Source: Streptomyces sp. NRRL F-6492 (GTDB lineage Bacteria > Actinomycetota > Actinomycetes > Streptomycetales > Streptomycetaceae). Taken from it: DNA of 31,413 bases. The stretch covers positions 1 through 31,413 of the forward strand of contig NZ_LGEG01000267.1 in assembly GCF_001280125.1 (NCBI RefSeq). Reading direction: 5' to 3'. The translations under genes were made by a program, and so were the position numbers. Shown piece after piece: positions 1 to 7,204 of this stretch (positions within the stretch are counted from its first letter, which is position 1; each line of letters begins with the position of its first letter). The notes beneath the pieces were generated by a model, which was not told the origin of the DNA, did no database searches, and worked only from the letters and a program-made list of their open reading frames with translations.

Positions 1-768
1 GCCCCCGCCCCCGCCCCCACCCGCTTCCGCCCGCGTGCGCACCGCACCGCCGTCGCCGCCCTCCTGTGCGCGGCCGTCGCGGCCGGGGCCTCCGCCTGCG
101 GGCCGTTCTCGGAGGACGTGAAGCCCTCGGGGCCCTTCGCGGGGCTGACCGGCTCGCAGATCGTCGACGAGGCGTTCGCGGCGACGGCTGCGGCCGAGTC
201 CCTGACGGTGGAGGTCGACACGACGTCCGAGGGCGAGCGGACGAGGGCCTACGTCTCCCTGGACGGCACCGGGAAGTGCGCCGGCACGCTGACCACGGGC
301 ACGGCCGCCACGACCGAACTGATCAGGGCCGACCGGAAGAACGTGTACCTGCGCTTCGACGAGGCGTCCCTGAGGGAGCAGACCGAGGACGAGTCCCCGG
401 AGGTGCGGGAGGGCGTGCTCAAGACCCTCAAGGGCCGCTGGGTCGAGATGCCGGCCTCCGAACCCGAGGCGAAGGAGGCCGTGGAGATGTGCGACCCGAA
501 GACGCTCCTCGGCGGCTTCGAGCAGGGGGCGAGCGGCATCGTGCGGGGCGGGGAGACCACCGTCGGCGGCCGGAAGGCGCTCGCGCTGACGGAGCCGGGC
601 GACGGCGGCGAGACGAGCACGGTCTACGTGGCCACGGAGGGCACGCCGTACGTGCTGCGCATCGTCACGAAGGGCGGCGACGAGCCGGGGACGATCACCT
701 TCACCCAGTACGGGAAGCCGGTCGCGGCGAAGGCCCCGGCGGCGAAGGACATCGCGGACCTGGACTGA
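1..768 (+). CDS. Putative lipoprotein, 5' end outside window
   Basis: The frame is open from the first base and ends at TGA 766-768, so the true start lies upstream. The visible part reads an alanine-rich hydrophobic stretch (TAVAALLCAAVAAG) ending in ASAC, a lipobox whose Cys (codon 33 of the visible part) would be lipidated and anchor the protein on the outer face of the membrane. About 220 residues of mature protein follow, with alternating short beta-like segments (LTVEVDTT, RAYVSLDG, KNVYLRFDE, STVYVATEG, YVLRIVTKG, GTITFTQYG). That pattern suggests the LolA/LppX-LprAFG-like lipoprotein fold common in actinomycetes; this is inference from pattern, with no diagnostic motif. The internal GTG at 118 is not the start because it would remove the signal peptide. 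Function is unknown. A strong convergent terminator follows. Confidence 0.75.
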   Translation, partial: APAPAPTRFRPRAHRTAVAALLCAAVAAGASACGPFSEDVKPSGPFAGLTGSQIVDEAFAATAAAESLTVEVDTTSEGERTRAYVSLDGTGKCAGTLTTGTAATTELIRADRKNVYLRFDEASLREQTEDESPEVREGVLKTLKGRWVEMPASEPEAKEAVEMCDPKTLLGGFEQGASGIVRGGETTVGGRKALALTEPGDGGETSTVYVATEGTPYVLRIVTKGGDEPGTITFTQYGKPVAAKAPAAKDIADLD

Positions 769-793
769 GCCCGAGGGGGGCGTGTGAGGGGGG

Positions 794-836
794 CGCGTGA
801 GGGGGGCCGTCGCAGGGGAGCGGCCCCCCTCACGCG
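794..836. terminator. Bidirectional hairpin terminator
   Basis: A perfect 16-bp inverted repeat (794-809 with 821-836, arms CGCGTGAGGGGGGCCG and its complement) encloses an 11-nt loop. It lies between the convergent lipoprotein and acetyltransferase genes, so it can end both transcripts. There is no U tract, which is common for Streptomyces terminators. Confidence 0.8.
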
Positions 837-874
837 TGCGCGTGGCGGTGCGTGCGCGTGGCGGTGCGGGCGCG

Positions 875-1621
875 TCAGACGCGGTGCCGGACCCACACGT
901 TCGGCTCGACGTAGACCGCGTAGCCCCGCGAGACCTCGCAGTGGACCGGGACGAGCGCGCCCTCGACCTCGACCGGGCCGTCCGTGTCGAAGGGGAGGCC
1001 GGTCCACTTCCGCCACTGCTCGACCGAGCCGGGGACCGTCATCGACGCCGGGGCCACCGCCTCGACCGCACCGCCCGCGCGCACGTGGACGCGGAGCCAC
1101 GGGTCGTGCGGCAGGCCGTCGGACTCGCGGGTGCGGAAGGCGTACTCGTGGAGGGAGGACCCGGGCTCCAGGTGCTTGCCGTTGGGGCGGACCGGGGCGA
1201 CCAGCTCGGAGAAGCCGCGCGCGGCCGTGTTCTCCCGCAGGGCGGTGAGCATCCGGTGCGAGACGCCCCGCCCCAGGAAGGCCTTGTCGACCGTGATCTC
1301 GATGGCGCTGACCGTGTCGGGCTCCCGGCCCTGCCTCAGGTCGGAGAAGGCCCAGAGCAGCACCTCGTCCCAGCCCCGGTCGGGCAGCGCGCGGCGGCCG
1401 TCCAGGTCGAGCCGGAAGGGGACGCTGAACCCGCGCGCGACGAACCTCCCGTCGGCGTCGGTGGCGACGAGCACGTACTCCGGGAACCGCCGCACGATCT
1501 GGCCCATGTTCGCCCAGCCCACCGGGTCGTACATCATGAACTCGGGCCAGAGGTGGCGCATGTCCCACATCGGCCCTTCCAGTCCGGGGCGCTCGGCGAG
1601 GGTCGATATGTTCAGGTCCAT
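875..1621 (-). CDS. GNAT-like N-acetyltransferase family protein
   Basis: A 248-residue cytosolic protein starting at ATG 1621. The region around residues 100-140 reads AIEITVDKAFLGRGVSHRML followed by LRENTAARGFSELVAPVRPNGK. This resembles the GNAT acetyl-CoA-binding motif A (beta strand, then a Q/R-x-x-G-x-G/A-like loop, here FLGRGVS, then helix) and the following strand with a basic/Asn-rich loop. The rest (WDMRHLWPEFMMYDP at the N-terminus, EPNVWVRHRV at the C-terminus) belongs to a conserved actinobacterial type whose substrate I cannot name. It is monocistronic and convergent with the preceding lipoprotein gene. No Shine-Dalgarno is visible before the ATG, and a candidate promoter is placed so that the mRNA would begin at or near the ATG. 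It could be catalytically inactive; the fold call is moderately sure. Confidence 0.7.
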   Translation of the reverse strand: MDLNISTLAERPGLEGPMWDMRHLWPEFMMYDPVGWANMGQIVRRFPEYVLVATDADGRFVARGFSVPFRLDLDGRRALPDRGWDEVLLWAFSDLRQGREPDTVSAIEITVDKAFLGRGVSHRMLTALRENTAARGFSELVAPVRPNGKHLEPGSSLHEYAFRTRESDGLPHDPWLRVHVRAGGAVEAVAPASMTVPGSVEQWRKWTGLPFDTDGPVEVEGALVPVHCEVSRGYAVYVEPNVWVRHRV

Positions 1622-1627
1622 GCGGGC

Positions 1628-1656
1628 AGAGTAAAGATCGTTCCGGCGGCGGCCAA
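1628..1656 (-). promoter_or_regulatory. Candidate promoter giving a leaderless mRNA
   Basis: On the minus strand TTGGCC (1656-1651) and TACTCT (1633-1628) are separated by 17 bp. The expected start is about 7 nt after the -10, which coincides with the A of the ATG at 1621. The -10 is weak (3 of 6). The absence of a ribosome-binding site before the acetyltransferase start fits a leaderless transcript. Confidence 0.4.
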
Positions 1657-1689
1657 CCGGTTTTCCTGCGGTTTTCCCCCGGAACCGGT
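1656..1689 (-). terminator. Possible weak terminator after the HNH lipoprotein gene
   Basis: A 7-bp inverted repeat (ACCGGTT 1656-1662, AACCGGT 1683-1689) with a 20-nt loop lies between the HNH gene stop (1728) and the next start on the same strand. It abuts the -35 of the candidate acetyltransferase promoter. The stem is short, so confidence is low. Confidence 0.3.
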
Positions 1690-1727
1690 CGCGGACCTCC
1701 CGTCGGGCCGCCTCCTCGCGGGAGCTC

Positions 1728-2402
1728 CTACGGAAGCTTCTGCTGCGGGCAGTCGCGGAGGACCCGCTTCATCGCGTCCCGCTCCCCCTCCGTCACCCAC
1801 ACCCGGTACTTCTTCTTCACCGCGACCTGCCGGGCCACGTACGTGCAGCGGTACCCGTTGTTCGGCGGCAGCCAGGTGGCGGCGTCGCCGTCGGACTTGC
1901 GGCGGTTGGTGGAGGCGTCGACGGCGAGGAGGTTGAGCGGGTCGTTGGCGAAGCGGCGCCGGGTCTCCGCGTCCCACTGCCGCGCCCCCTTCTGCCAGGC
2001 GTCGGAGAGCGCCACGACGTGGTCGATGTCGACCTTGCTGCGGCCCCGGACGTAGGGGACGGTGGTGCCGGTGTACGGGTCGTCGGTGAGGGTGCCCGAG
2101 GCGACCTTGCAGCGACCGTCCGTGTAGCGGACCCCGGTCAGGTCCCGCTTGAGGATGTCGTCGCGGGTGCCGCAGCCGTTGCGGTCGACGTCCACCCAGC
2201 CGCGCCCGAACGCGTCCCGGTCGTACCCCGTCTTCGGGGCGCGGCCCTTGACGGTCAGGGAGTCCACGGCGGCGAGCGCCGTCTCGGGCGCGGGCGTCCT
2301 CCCGGTGGTGCCGCCGCCGGTCACGGGGGAACAGGCGGCGACCATGAGGGCGGCGGCGGCGAGGGCCGGGGCGGCGAAGGTTCTTCGGTACGTCATCGGC
2401 AC
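1728..2402 (-). CDS. Lipid-anchored HNH-family nuclease (DUF1524/GmrSD-C-like)
   Basis: A 224-residue protein. The N-terminus has a basic segment (TYRRTF), an Ala-rich hydrophobic core and the lipobox LMVAAC with Cys24, so it should be exported and lipidated. Residues 60-90 (GYDRDAFGRGWVDVDRNGCGTRDDIL) and DIDHVVALSDAWQKGA (about residue 125) carry the D-H-V histidine-metal signature of secreted HNH endonucleases. NDPLNLLAVDASTNRRKSDGDAATWLPP is the conserved N-L and K-x-x-x-x-x-x-W segment of the same family. Length fits the Streptomyces family. GTG 2402 is chosen because AGGA lies 7 nt upstream; ATG 2396 is the alternative. Proposed role is extracellular nucleic-acid degradation, for nutrition or competitor DNA. 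No immunity gene is adjacent. The family call is strong; substrate is inference. Confidence 0.88.
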   Translation of the reverse strand: MPMTYRRTFAAPALAAAALMVAACSPVTGGGTTGRTPAPETALAAVDSLTVKGRAPKTGYDRDAFGRGWVDVDRNGCGTRDDILKRDLTGVRYTDGRCKVASGTLTDDPYTGTTVPYVRGRSKVDIDHVVALSDAWQKGARQWDAETRRRFANDPLNLLAVDASTNRRKSDGDAATWLPPNNGYRCTYVARQVAVKKKYRVWVTEGERDAMKRVLRDCPQQKLP

Positions 2403-2475
2403 GATGAGATCCTAGGTCGGGCGGCGCGGAGGCCCTCCGGCCCCGGGGTGTCCGGGTTCCCCCGTTTCCGGGGAG

Positions 2476-2688
2476 TCACACCTCGCCGATGCCGAGGGTG
2501 TTCTCGGCGGGCAGCGGGCCCGAGCCGATCACGGCGAGCCGGGGGCCGCCGAGGAGTCCGGCGAGGCGGTCGGCGTCCTCGGGGCCGAGGGCGGCCCAGG
2601 CGGCGGCCAGCTCGCCCGTACCCCGCTCGGCCCCGGCCCGCGGGGCGGGACCCGGAGGAGTGCTTCCGCTCGCCGACCGGCCTGCTCT
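2476..2688 (-). pseudogene. 3' remnant of an unidentified gene
   Basis: This lies in the 331-bp gap between the HNH gene and mfd (2403-2733). On the minus strand a frame bounded by TGA (2691-2689) and TGA (2478-2476) is open for 70 codons. The last 45 or so show typical Streptomyces third-position G/C bias and a protein-like sequence (ELAAAWAALGPEDADRLAGL, then LPAENTLGIGEV at the end). There is no ATG, GTG or TTG in the upstream part and no ribosome-binding site, so it looks like the end of a gene whose 5' part was deleted at the mfd 3' flank. I do not recognise the family. The rest of the gap holds the mfd terminator and nothing else visible. Confidence 0.45.
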
Positions 2689-2704
2689 TCACGCGGCGGG
2701 AGCA

Positions 2705-2728
2705 GGGGCGGTCCCGGAGGACCGCCCC
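2705..2728 (-). terminator. mfd terminator
   Basis: A perfect 10-bp stem (GGGGCGGTCC 2705-2714, complement 2719-2728) with a 4-nt CGGA loop begins 5 bp beyond the mfd stop codon. It is compact and GC-rich. Confidence 0.8.
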
Positions 2729-2733
2729 GCGCC

Positions 2734-5700
2734 TCACGACCCCAGGATCGTCGTCAGGAACTCCCCGGTCCACGCCAGGAGTTCGCGGCCCACCACCGGC
2801 TTGCCGCCGATCTTGCCCGCCGTCGGGCGCGGGACCAGGATCTGGTGGACGGCCGGCTTGATCACCGTGCGCGGGTGGAGGCGCTTGAGGCGCAGCTCCT
2901 GGGACTCGCGCAGCTCCACCGGCGCGAAGCGGATGTTCGGGCCCTGGAGGACGATCTCGCCGACCCCGCAGGCGCGGGCCAGCATCCGCAGGCCCGCCAC
3001 CAGGAGCAGGTTCTCCACCGGCTCGGGCAGCTTGCCGTAGCGGTCGGTCAGCTCCTCCCGCACGGCCCTGATGTCCTCCTCCGAGTTCGCCGAGGCGATG
3101 GCCCGGTAGGCCTGGAGGCGCAGCCGCTCCCCCGGCGCGTAGTCGTGCGGCACGTGCGCGTCGACCGGCAGCTCGATCTTGACCTCCAGGGGCGGCTCCT
3201 CCTCCGCCCCGCCGTCGAGCGACGCCCGGTAGTCCGCGACCGCCTCGCCGACCATCCGCACGTACAGGTCGAAGCCGACGCCCGCGATGTGGCCGGACTG
3301 CTCGCCGCCGAGCAGGTTGCCCGCGCCCCGGATCTCCAGGTCCTTCATGGCCACGTACATGCCCGCGCCCATCTCGGTGTGCTGGGCGATCGTCGCGAGC
3401 CGCTCGTGCGCGGTCTCCGTCAGCGGCTTCTCCGGCGGGTAGAGGAAGTACGCGTAGCCCCGGTCGCGGCCCCGGCCGACCCGGCCGCGCAGCTGGTGGA
3501 GCTGCGACAGCCCGAAGTTGTCGCCGCGCTCCACGATGAGGGTGTTGGCGTTGGAGATGTCGATGCCGGACTCCACGATCGTCGTGGACACGAGCACGTC
3601 GAACTTCTTCTCCCAGAAGTCGACCACGACCTGTTCGAGGGCGCCCTCGCTCATCTGGCCGTGCGCGGTCGCGATCCGCGCCTCGGGCACGATCTCGCGC
3701 AGCCGCGCCGCCGCCCGGTCGATGGAGTCGACCCGGTTGTGGATGTAGAAGACCTGGCCCTCGCGCAGGAGTTCGCGCCGGATCGCGGCGCCGATCTGCT
3801 TCTCCTCGTACGGGCCGACGAAGGTGAGGACCGGGTGGCGCTCCTCCGGCGGGGTGGTGATCGTGGACATCTCGCGGATGCCGGTGACCGCCATCTCCAG
3901 CGTGCGGGGGATGGGGGTGGCCGACATGGTGAGCACGTCGACGTTGGCCCGGAGCTTCTTCAGCTGCTCCTTGTGCTCGACGCCGAACCGCTGCTCCTCG
4001 TCCACGATCACCAGGCCGAGGTCCTTGAACTTCGTCTCGGAGGAGAAGAGGCGGTGGGTGCCGATGACGATGTCCACCGAGCCGTCCCGCAGCCCCTCCA
4101 GGGTCGCCTTCGACTCGGTCTCCGACTGGAAGCGGGACAGGGCCCGCACCTTCACCGGGAACTGCGAGTACCGCTCGGAGAAGGTCCCGAAGTGCTGCTG
4201 CACGAGCAGCGTCGTCGGCACCAGGACCGCGACCTGCTTGCCGTCCTGGACGGCCTTGAAGGCCGCCCGGACCGCGATCTCCGTCTTGCCGTAGCCGACG
4301 TCGCCGCAGATCAGGCGGTCCATGGGGACGGTCTTCTCCATGTCCTCCTTCACCTCGGCGATGGTGGACAGCTGGTCGGGCGTCTCCGCGTACGGGAAGG
4401 CGTCCTCCAGCTCGCGCTGCCAGGGGGTGTCGGGGGCGAAGGCGTGGCCGGGGGCCGCCATCCGCGCCGAGTACAGCTTGATCAGGTCGGCGGCGATCTC
4501 CTTGACGGCCTTCTTCGCGCGCGCCTTCGTCTTCGTCCAGTCCGCGCCGCCGAGCCGGTGCAGGGTCGGCGCCTCGCCGCCCACGTACTTGGTGACCTGC
4601 TCCAGCTGGTCGGTCGGGATGTAGAGCCGGTCGCCGGGCTGGCCGCGCTTCGCGGGCGCGTACTCCACGAGCAGGTACTCGCGGGTGGCGCCCTGCACGG
4701 TCCGCTGGACCATCTCGACGTACCGGCCGACGCCGTGCTGCTCGTGCACGATGTAGTCGCCGACCTCCAGGGTCAGCGGGTCGATCGTCTTGCGCCGCTT
4801 GGCGGGCATCCGCTGCCCGTCCTTGCCGGCCGCCTTCTGCCCGGACAGGTCGGTCTCGGTGAGGACGGCCAGCTTCAGGCCGGGGTCGACGAAGCCGTGG
4901 TCGATGGAGCCGCAGGCCACGTGGACGACCGAGGGCGCGATCCCGGTCAGGTCGGGGTCGAGGCGGGCGGCGATGCCCTCGCCGCCGAGGACCTCGACCG
5001 TGCGGGACGCGGGGCCGTGGGCCTCCGTCACGTAGACCGTGCGCCAGCCGTCGGCCAGCCAGCCCTTGGTGTCGGCGAGCGCGCGGGCGGTGTCGCCGCG
5101 GTACGACTCGGGGGCGCGCATGCCGAGGGCGAGGGTGTCGCCGCCGGCGTCGGCCGCGTCCGCCGCGAACGGCGACACCGACCACCAGGGCATGCCCAGC
5201 TCGCGCGCCCGGTCCCGGACGTCCGCGATGCCCCGCAGGGAGGCCGCGCCGACGTCGATCGGGGCCTCGCCGCCGCCGGCGGTCGCCGCCCAGGACGCCT
5301 GGAGGAACTCCTGGCTGGTCGCGACCAGGTCCGCGGCCCGGGTCCGCACCCGCTCGGGGTCGCAGACCACGGCCATGGAGCCCTCGGGCAGCACGTCGAG
5401 CAGCAGCTCCATGTCGTCGACGAGGACCGGTGCGAGGGACTCCATGCCCTCGACCGCGATGCCCTGCGCGATCTTGTCGAGCAGCTCGGCCAGCTCCGGG
5501 TGCTCCTCGGCCAGGGCCGCCGCCCGCTCCCGCACGGAGTCGGTGAGGAGCAGCTCGCGGCAGGGCGGCGCCCACAGGCCGTGCTCGGCGACCTCCAGGG
5601 ACCGCTGGTCGGCCACCTTGAAGTAGCGGATCTCCTCGACGTCGTCGCCCCAGAACTCGATCCGGAGCGGGTGCTCCTCGGTGGGCGGGAAGACGTCCAG

Positions 5701-6267
5701 GATGCCGCCGCGCACGGCGAACTCGCCGCGCTTCTCGACCAGCTCCACCCGGGAGTACGCGGCGGCGGCCAGGCCCGCCACGACCTCGTTCAGATCGGCC
5801 GTCTGCCCCGACCGCAGTGCCACGGGCTCCAGGTCGCCCAGGCCCTTGACCTGCGGCTGGAGCACCGAGCGGATGGGCGCGACGACCACGCTGACCGGCC
5901 CGGCCGCCGGGTCGTCGTCGCGGGGGTGCGCGAGGCGGCGCAGTACGGCGAGGCGGCGGCCGACGGTGTCGGAGCGGGGCGAGAGGCGCTCGTGCGGCAG
6001 GGTCTCCCAGGAGGGGTACTCGGCGACCGTGTCGGGGTCGAGGAGCGAGCGCAGCGCGGCGGCCAGGTCCTCGGCCTCCCGGCCGGTCGCGGTCACCGCG
6101 AGCACCGGCCGCCCCGAGTCCCGGGCGAGCGCGGCCAGGGCGAACGGGCGCGCGGCGGCGGGGCCGACCAGGTCCACGTGCGGCCGGTTCCCGTCGGCTG
6201 CGGCCTTCACCGCCTCGGTGAGGGCGGCGTCCTTGACGACGGCGTCGAGCAGACCGTGCAGGCTCAT
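2734..6267 (-). CDS. mfd: Transcription-repair coupling factor Mfd
   Basis: A 1177-residue ATP-dependent DNA translocase that removes RNA polymerase stalled at lesions and recruits UvrA for nucleotide excision repair. In order it has an N-terminal UvrB-like module (starting SLHGLLDAV, with EYPSWETLPHERLSP near residue 90), the RNAP-interaction and linker region (GDYIVHEQHGVGRY, then DRLYIPTDQLEQVTKYVG), a RecG/Mfd helicase core with Walker A GDVGYGKT near residue 655, DEEQRFG (motif II) near 755, motif III MSATPIPRTL and motif VI QLRGRVGR, and a C-terminal TRCF domain ending in TTILGS. Length is normal for the family. I start at ATG 6267 because GGAAAG lies about 5 nt upstream; an in-frame ATG at 6279 has no ribosome-binding site. 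It is a single gene with its own terminator and a strongly structured leader. Confidence 0.97.
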   Translation of the reverse strand: MSLHGLLDAVVKDAALTEAVKAAADGNRPHVDLVGPAAARPFALAALARDSGRPVLAVTATGREAEDLAAALRSLLDPDTVAEYPSWETLPHERLSPRSDTVGRRLAVLRRLAHPRDDDPAAGPVSVVVAPIRSVLQPQVKGLGDLEPVALRSGQTADLNEVVAGLAAAAYSRVELVEKRGEFAVRGGILDVFPPTEEHPLRIEFWGDDVEEIRYFKVADQRSLEVAEHGLWAPPCRELLLTDSVRERAAALAEEHPELAELLDKIAQGIAVEGMESLAPVLVDDMELLLDVLPEGSMAVVCDPERVRTRAADLVATSQEFLQASWAATAGGGEAPIDVGAASLRGIADVRDRARELGMPWWSVSPFAADAADAGGDTLALGMRAPESYRGDTARALADTKGWLADGWRTVYVTEAHGPASRTVEVLGGEGIAARLDPDLTGIAPSVVHVACGSIDHGFVDPGLKLAVLTETDLSGQKAAGKDGQRMPAKRRKTIDPLTLEVGDYIVHEQHGVGRYVEMVQRTVQGATREYLLVEYAPAKRGQPGDRLYIPTDQLEQVTKYVGGEAPTLHRLGGADWTKTKARAKKAVKEIAADLIKLYSARMAAPGHAFAPDTPWQRELEDAFPYAETPDQLSTIAEVKEDMEKTVPMDRLICGDVGYGKTEIAVRAAFKAVQDGKQVAVLVPTTLLVQQHFGTFSERYSQFPVKVRALSRFQSETESKATLEGLRDGSVDIVIGTHRLFSSETKFKDLGLVIVDEEQRFGVEHKEQLKKLRANVDVLTMSATPIPRTLEMAVTGIREMSTITTPPEERHPVLTFVGPYEEKQIGAAIRRELLREGQVFYIHNRVDSIDRAAARLREIVPEARIATAHGQMSEGALEQVVVDFWEKKFDVLVSTTIVESGIDISNANTLIVERGDNFGLSQLHQLRGRVGRGRDRGYAYFLYPPEKPLTETAHERLATIAQHTEMGAGMYVAMKDLEIRGAGNLLGGEQSGHIAGVGFDLYVRMVGEAVADYRASLDGGAEEEPPLEVKIELPVDAHVPHDYAPGERLRLQAYRAIASANSEEDIRAVREELTDRYGKLPEPVENLLLVAGLRMLARACGVGEIVLQGPNIRFAPVELRESQELRLKRLHPRTVIKPAVHQILVPRPTAGKIGGKPVVGRELLAWTGEFLTTILGS

Positions 6268-6314
6268 GGGGCTTTCCATCCCGGAACTGGAGGTGCGGAC
6301 AACGCGAACGGCCC

Positions 6315-6381
6315 GGCACGTCGTACGGGCCGGGTGGTCCCGGACGCGTTCGGCCCGGGCGTCCCCAGCCTACGACGTGCC
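6315..6381 (-). promoter_or_regulatory. Long-range hairpin upstream of mfd
   Basis: A perfect 11-bp inverted repeat (GGCACGTCGTA 6315-6325, complement 6371-6381) encloses a second 7-bp inverted repeat (CGGGCCG 6326-6332 with CGGCCCG 6351-6357). Together they could form an 18-bp interrupted stem in the mfd leader or promoter region. Within it a 15-bp near-direct repeat occurs (ACGCGAACGGCCCGG 6302-6316, ACGCGTTCGGCCCGG 6344-6358). It could be an mfd attenuator, or a terminator of antisense transcription. Confidence 0.45.
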
Positions 6382-6450
6382 ACTGTCACCCGCCCGAAGG
6401 AACCCGGCCACTCGGGAGAGTGAAGCGACTGGCTGGTGTGCCGCTTGTAC

Positions 6451-6476
6451 GACTAAGATTAGTCCAGCACTTAGTC
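6451..6476 (+). promoter_or_regulatory. Likely toxin-antitoxin operator
   Basis: The dyad GACTAA-GA-TTAGTC (6451-6464) is followed by a third half-site TTAGTC (6471-6476). It is unusually AT-rich for this genome and overlaps TAAGAT (6454-6459), a good -10 candidate. The antitoxin ATG is 50 bp downstream of the dyad's left end of spacer. Type II antitoxins of this family normally bind such dyads to repress their own operon. Confidence 0.6.
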
Positions 6477-6508
6477 CACCTTGCTCCGCCTAGCTGTGAG
6501 AGGCCGCG

Positions 6509-6778
6509 ATGGAAGCAGCCCGGCAGTACAACGTCCACGAGGCGAAGACCCACTTCTCCAAGATCCTGGAGGCGGTCGCGACCGGCGAGGAGGTGATCAT
6601 CAGCAAGTCCGGAGAACCGGTCGCGAAGGTGATCCCGCTGGCCGGAAAGGTCCTCCGCACCGACTACGGCTCCCTCCGGGGGCGCATCACCGTCGCCGAC
6701 GACTTCGACGACCTCCCCGACGGCTTCGCCGAGGCGTTCGGGGACGAGGCGGACGAGCCGTCCGGAGTCGCCGAGTGA
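6509..6778 (+). CDS. Type II antitoxin, Phd/YefM family
   Basis: An 89-residue protein starting at ATG 6509. Residues 6-50 (QYNVHEAKTHFSKILEAV, then GEEVIISKSGEPVAKVIPL) are the classic Phd/YefM DNA-binding fold: N-terminal strand, helix with A-K-x-x-F/L-S, strand-turn with I-x-K-x-G-x-P-V-A. The acidic tail (DDFDDLPDGFAEAFGDEADE) is the segment that typically wraps around and blocks the toxin active site. It overlaps the downstream PIN toxin gene by 4 bp (GTGA), so the two are translationally coupled with antitoxin first. It should neutralise the toxin and, alone or in complex, repress the operon through the dyad upstream. The family call is firm. Confidence 0.93.
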   Translation: MEAARQYNVHEAKTHFSKILEAVATGEEVIISKSGEPVAKVIPLAGKVLRTDYGSLRGRITVADDFDDLPDGFAEAFGDEADEPSGVAE

Positions 6779-7143
6779 AGCTCCTGCTCGACACGCACGT
6801 CGTCCTCTGGTGGCTCAACGGCGACCTCCCGGACGAGACCCGCGATCTCCTGGCCCGGGAGCGCTGGGTGTACATGAGCGCCGTCACTCCGTGGGAGCTC
6901 TCCGTCAAGCAGGCCACCGGCAAGCTCGACGCCCCCGCCGACGTGGCGGAACGGGCCAGGGACACCCAGTTCCTGGCCCTGCCGGTCGTCGCGGAGCACG
7001 GCATCCGCGCCGGACAGCTCCCGCCCCACCACCGCGACCCCTTCGACCGGATACTGATCGCCCAGGCGCAGACCGAGGGGCTCACGCTCGTCACCCGGGA
7101 CAAGCACATCCCCCGCTACGACGTGCCCGTGCTCACCGTCTGA
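6775..7143 (+). CDS. vapC: VapC-family PIN-domain toxin (ribonuclease)
   Basis: A 122-residue PIN-domain protein starting at GTG 6775, overlapping the antitoxin stop. The acidic metal ligands of PIN ribonucleases are all visible: Asp6 in LLLDTHV, Glu41 in SAVTPWELSVK, Asp91 in HHRDPFDRILIAQA and Asp109 in LVTRDKHI. Proteins of this family cleave specific RNAs (often tRNA or the rRNA sarcin-ricin loop) when freed from antitoxin. The sequence is full length with intact active site, so the pair is probably functional. A longer in-frame upstream extension exists but is simply the antitoxin gene in another frame. The family is sure; the RNA target cannot be told. Confidence 0.94.
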   Translation: MKLLLDTHVVLWWLNGDLPDETRDLLARERWVYMSAVTPWELSVKQATGKLDAPADVAERARDTQFLALPVVAEHGIRAGQLPPHHRDPFDRILIAQAQTEGLTLVTRDKHIPRYDVPVLTV

Positions 7144-7149
7144 GCAGCC

Positions 7150-7185
7150 GTACGGCCCCGGTACGCGTGCGTACCGGGGCCGTAC
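7150..7185. terminator. Bidirectional terminator
   Basis: A perfect 15-bp stem (GTACGGCCCCGGTAC 7150-7164, complement 7171-7185) with a 6-nt loop sits between the convergent vapC and ABC permease genes. Confidence 0.88.
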
Positions 7186-7204
7186 GTGTCCCTGCGTACG
7201 ACCG

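Noticed and set aside
2845..6423. A very long open frame on the plus strand opposite mfd
   Set aside because: It is the antisense shadow of mfd caused by extreme GC bias; its His/Leu/Arg/Val-rich low-complexity translation has no known motif, and the mfd frame holds all conserved domains.
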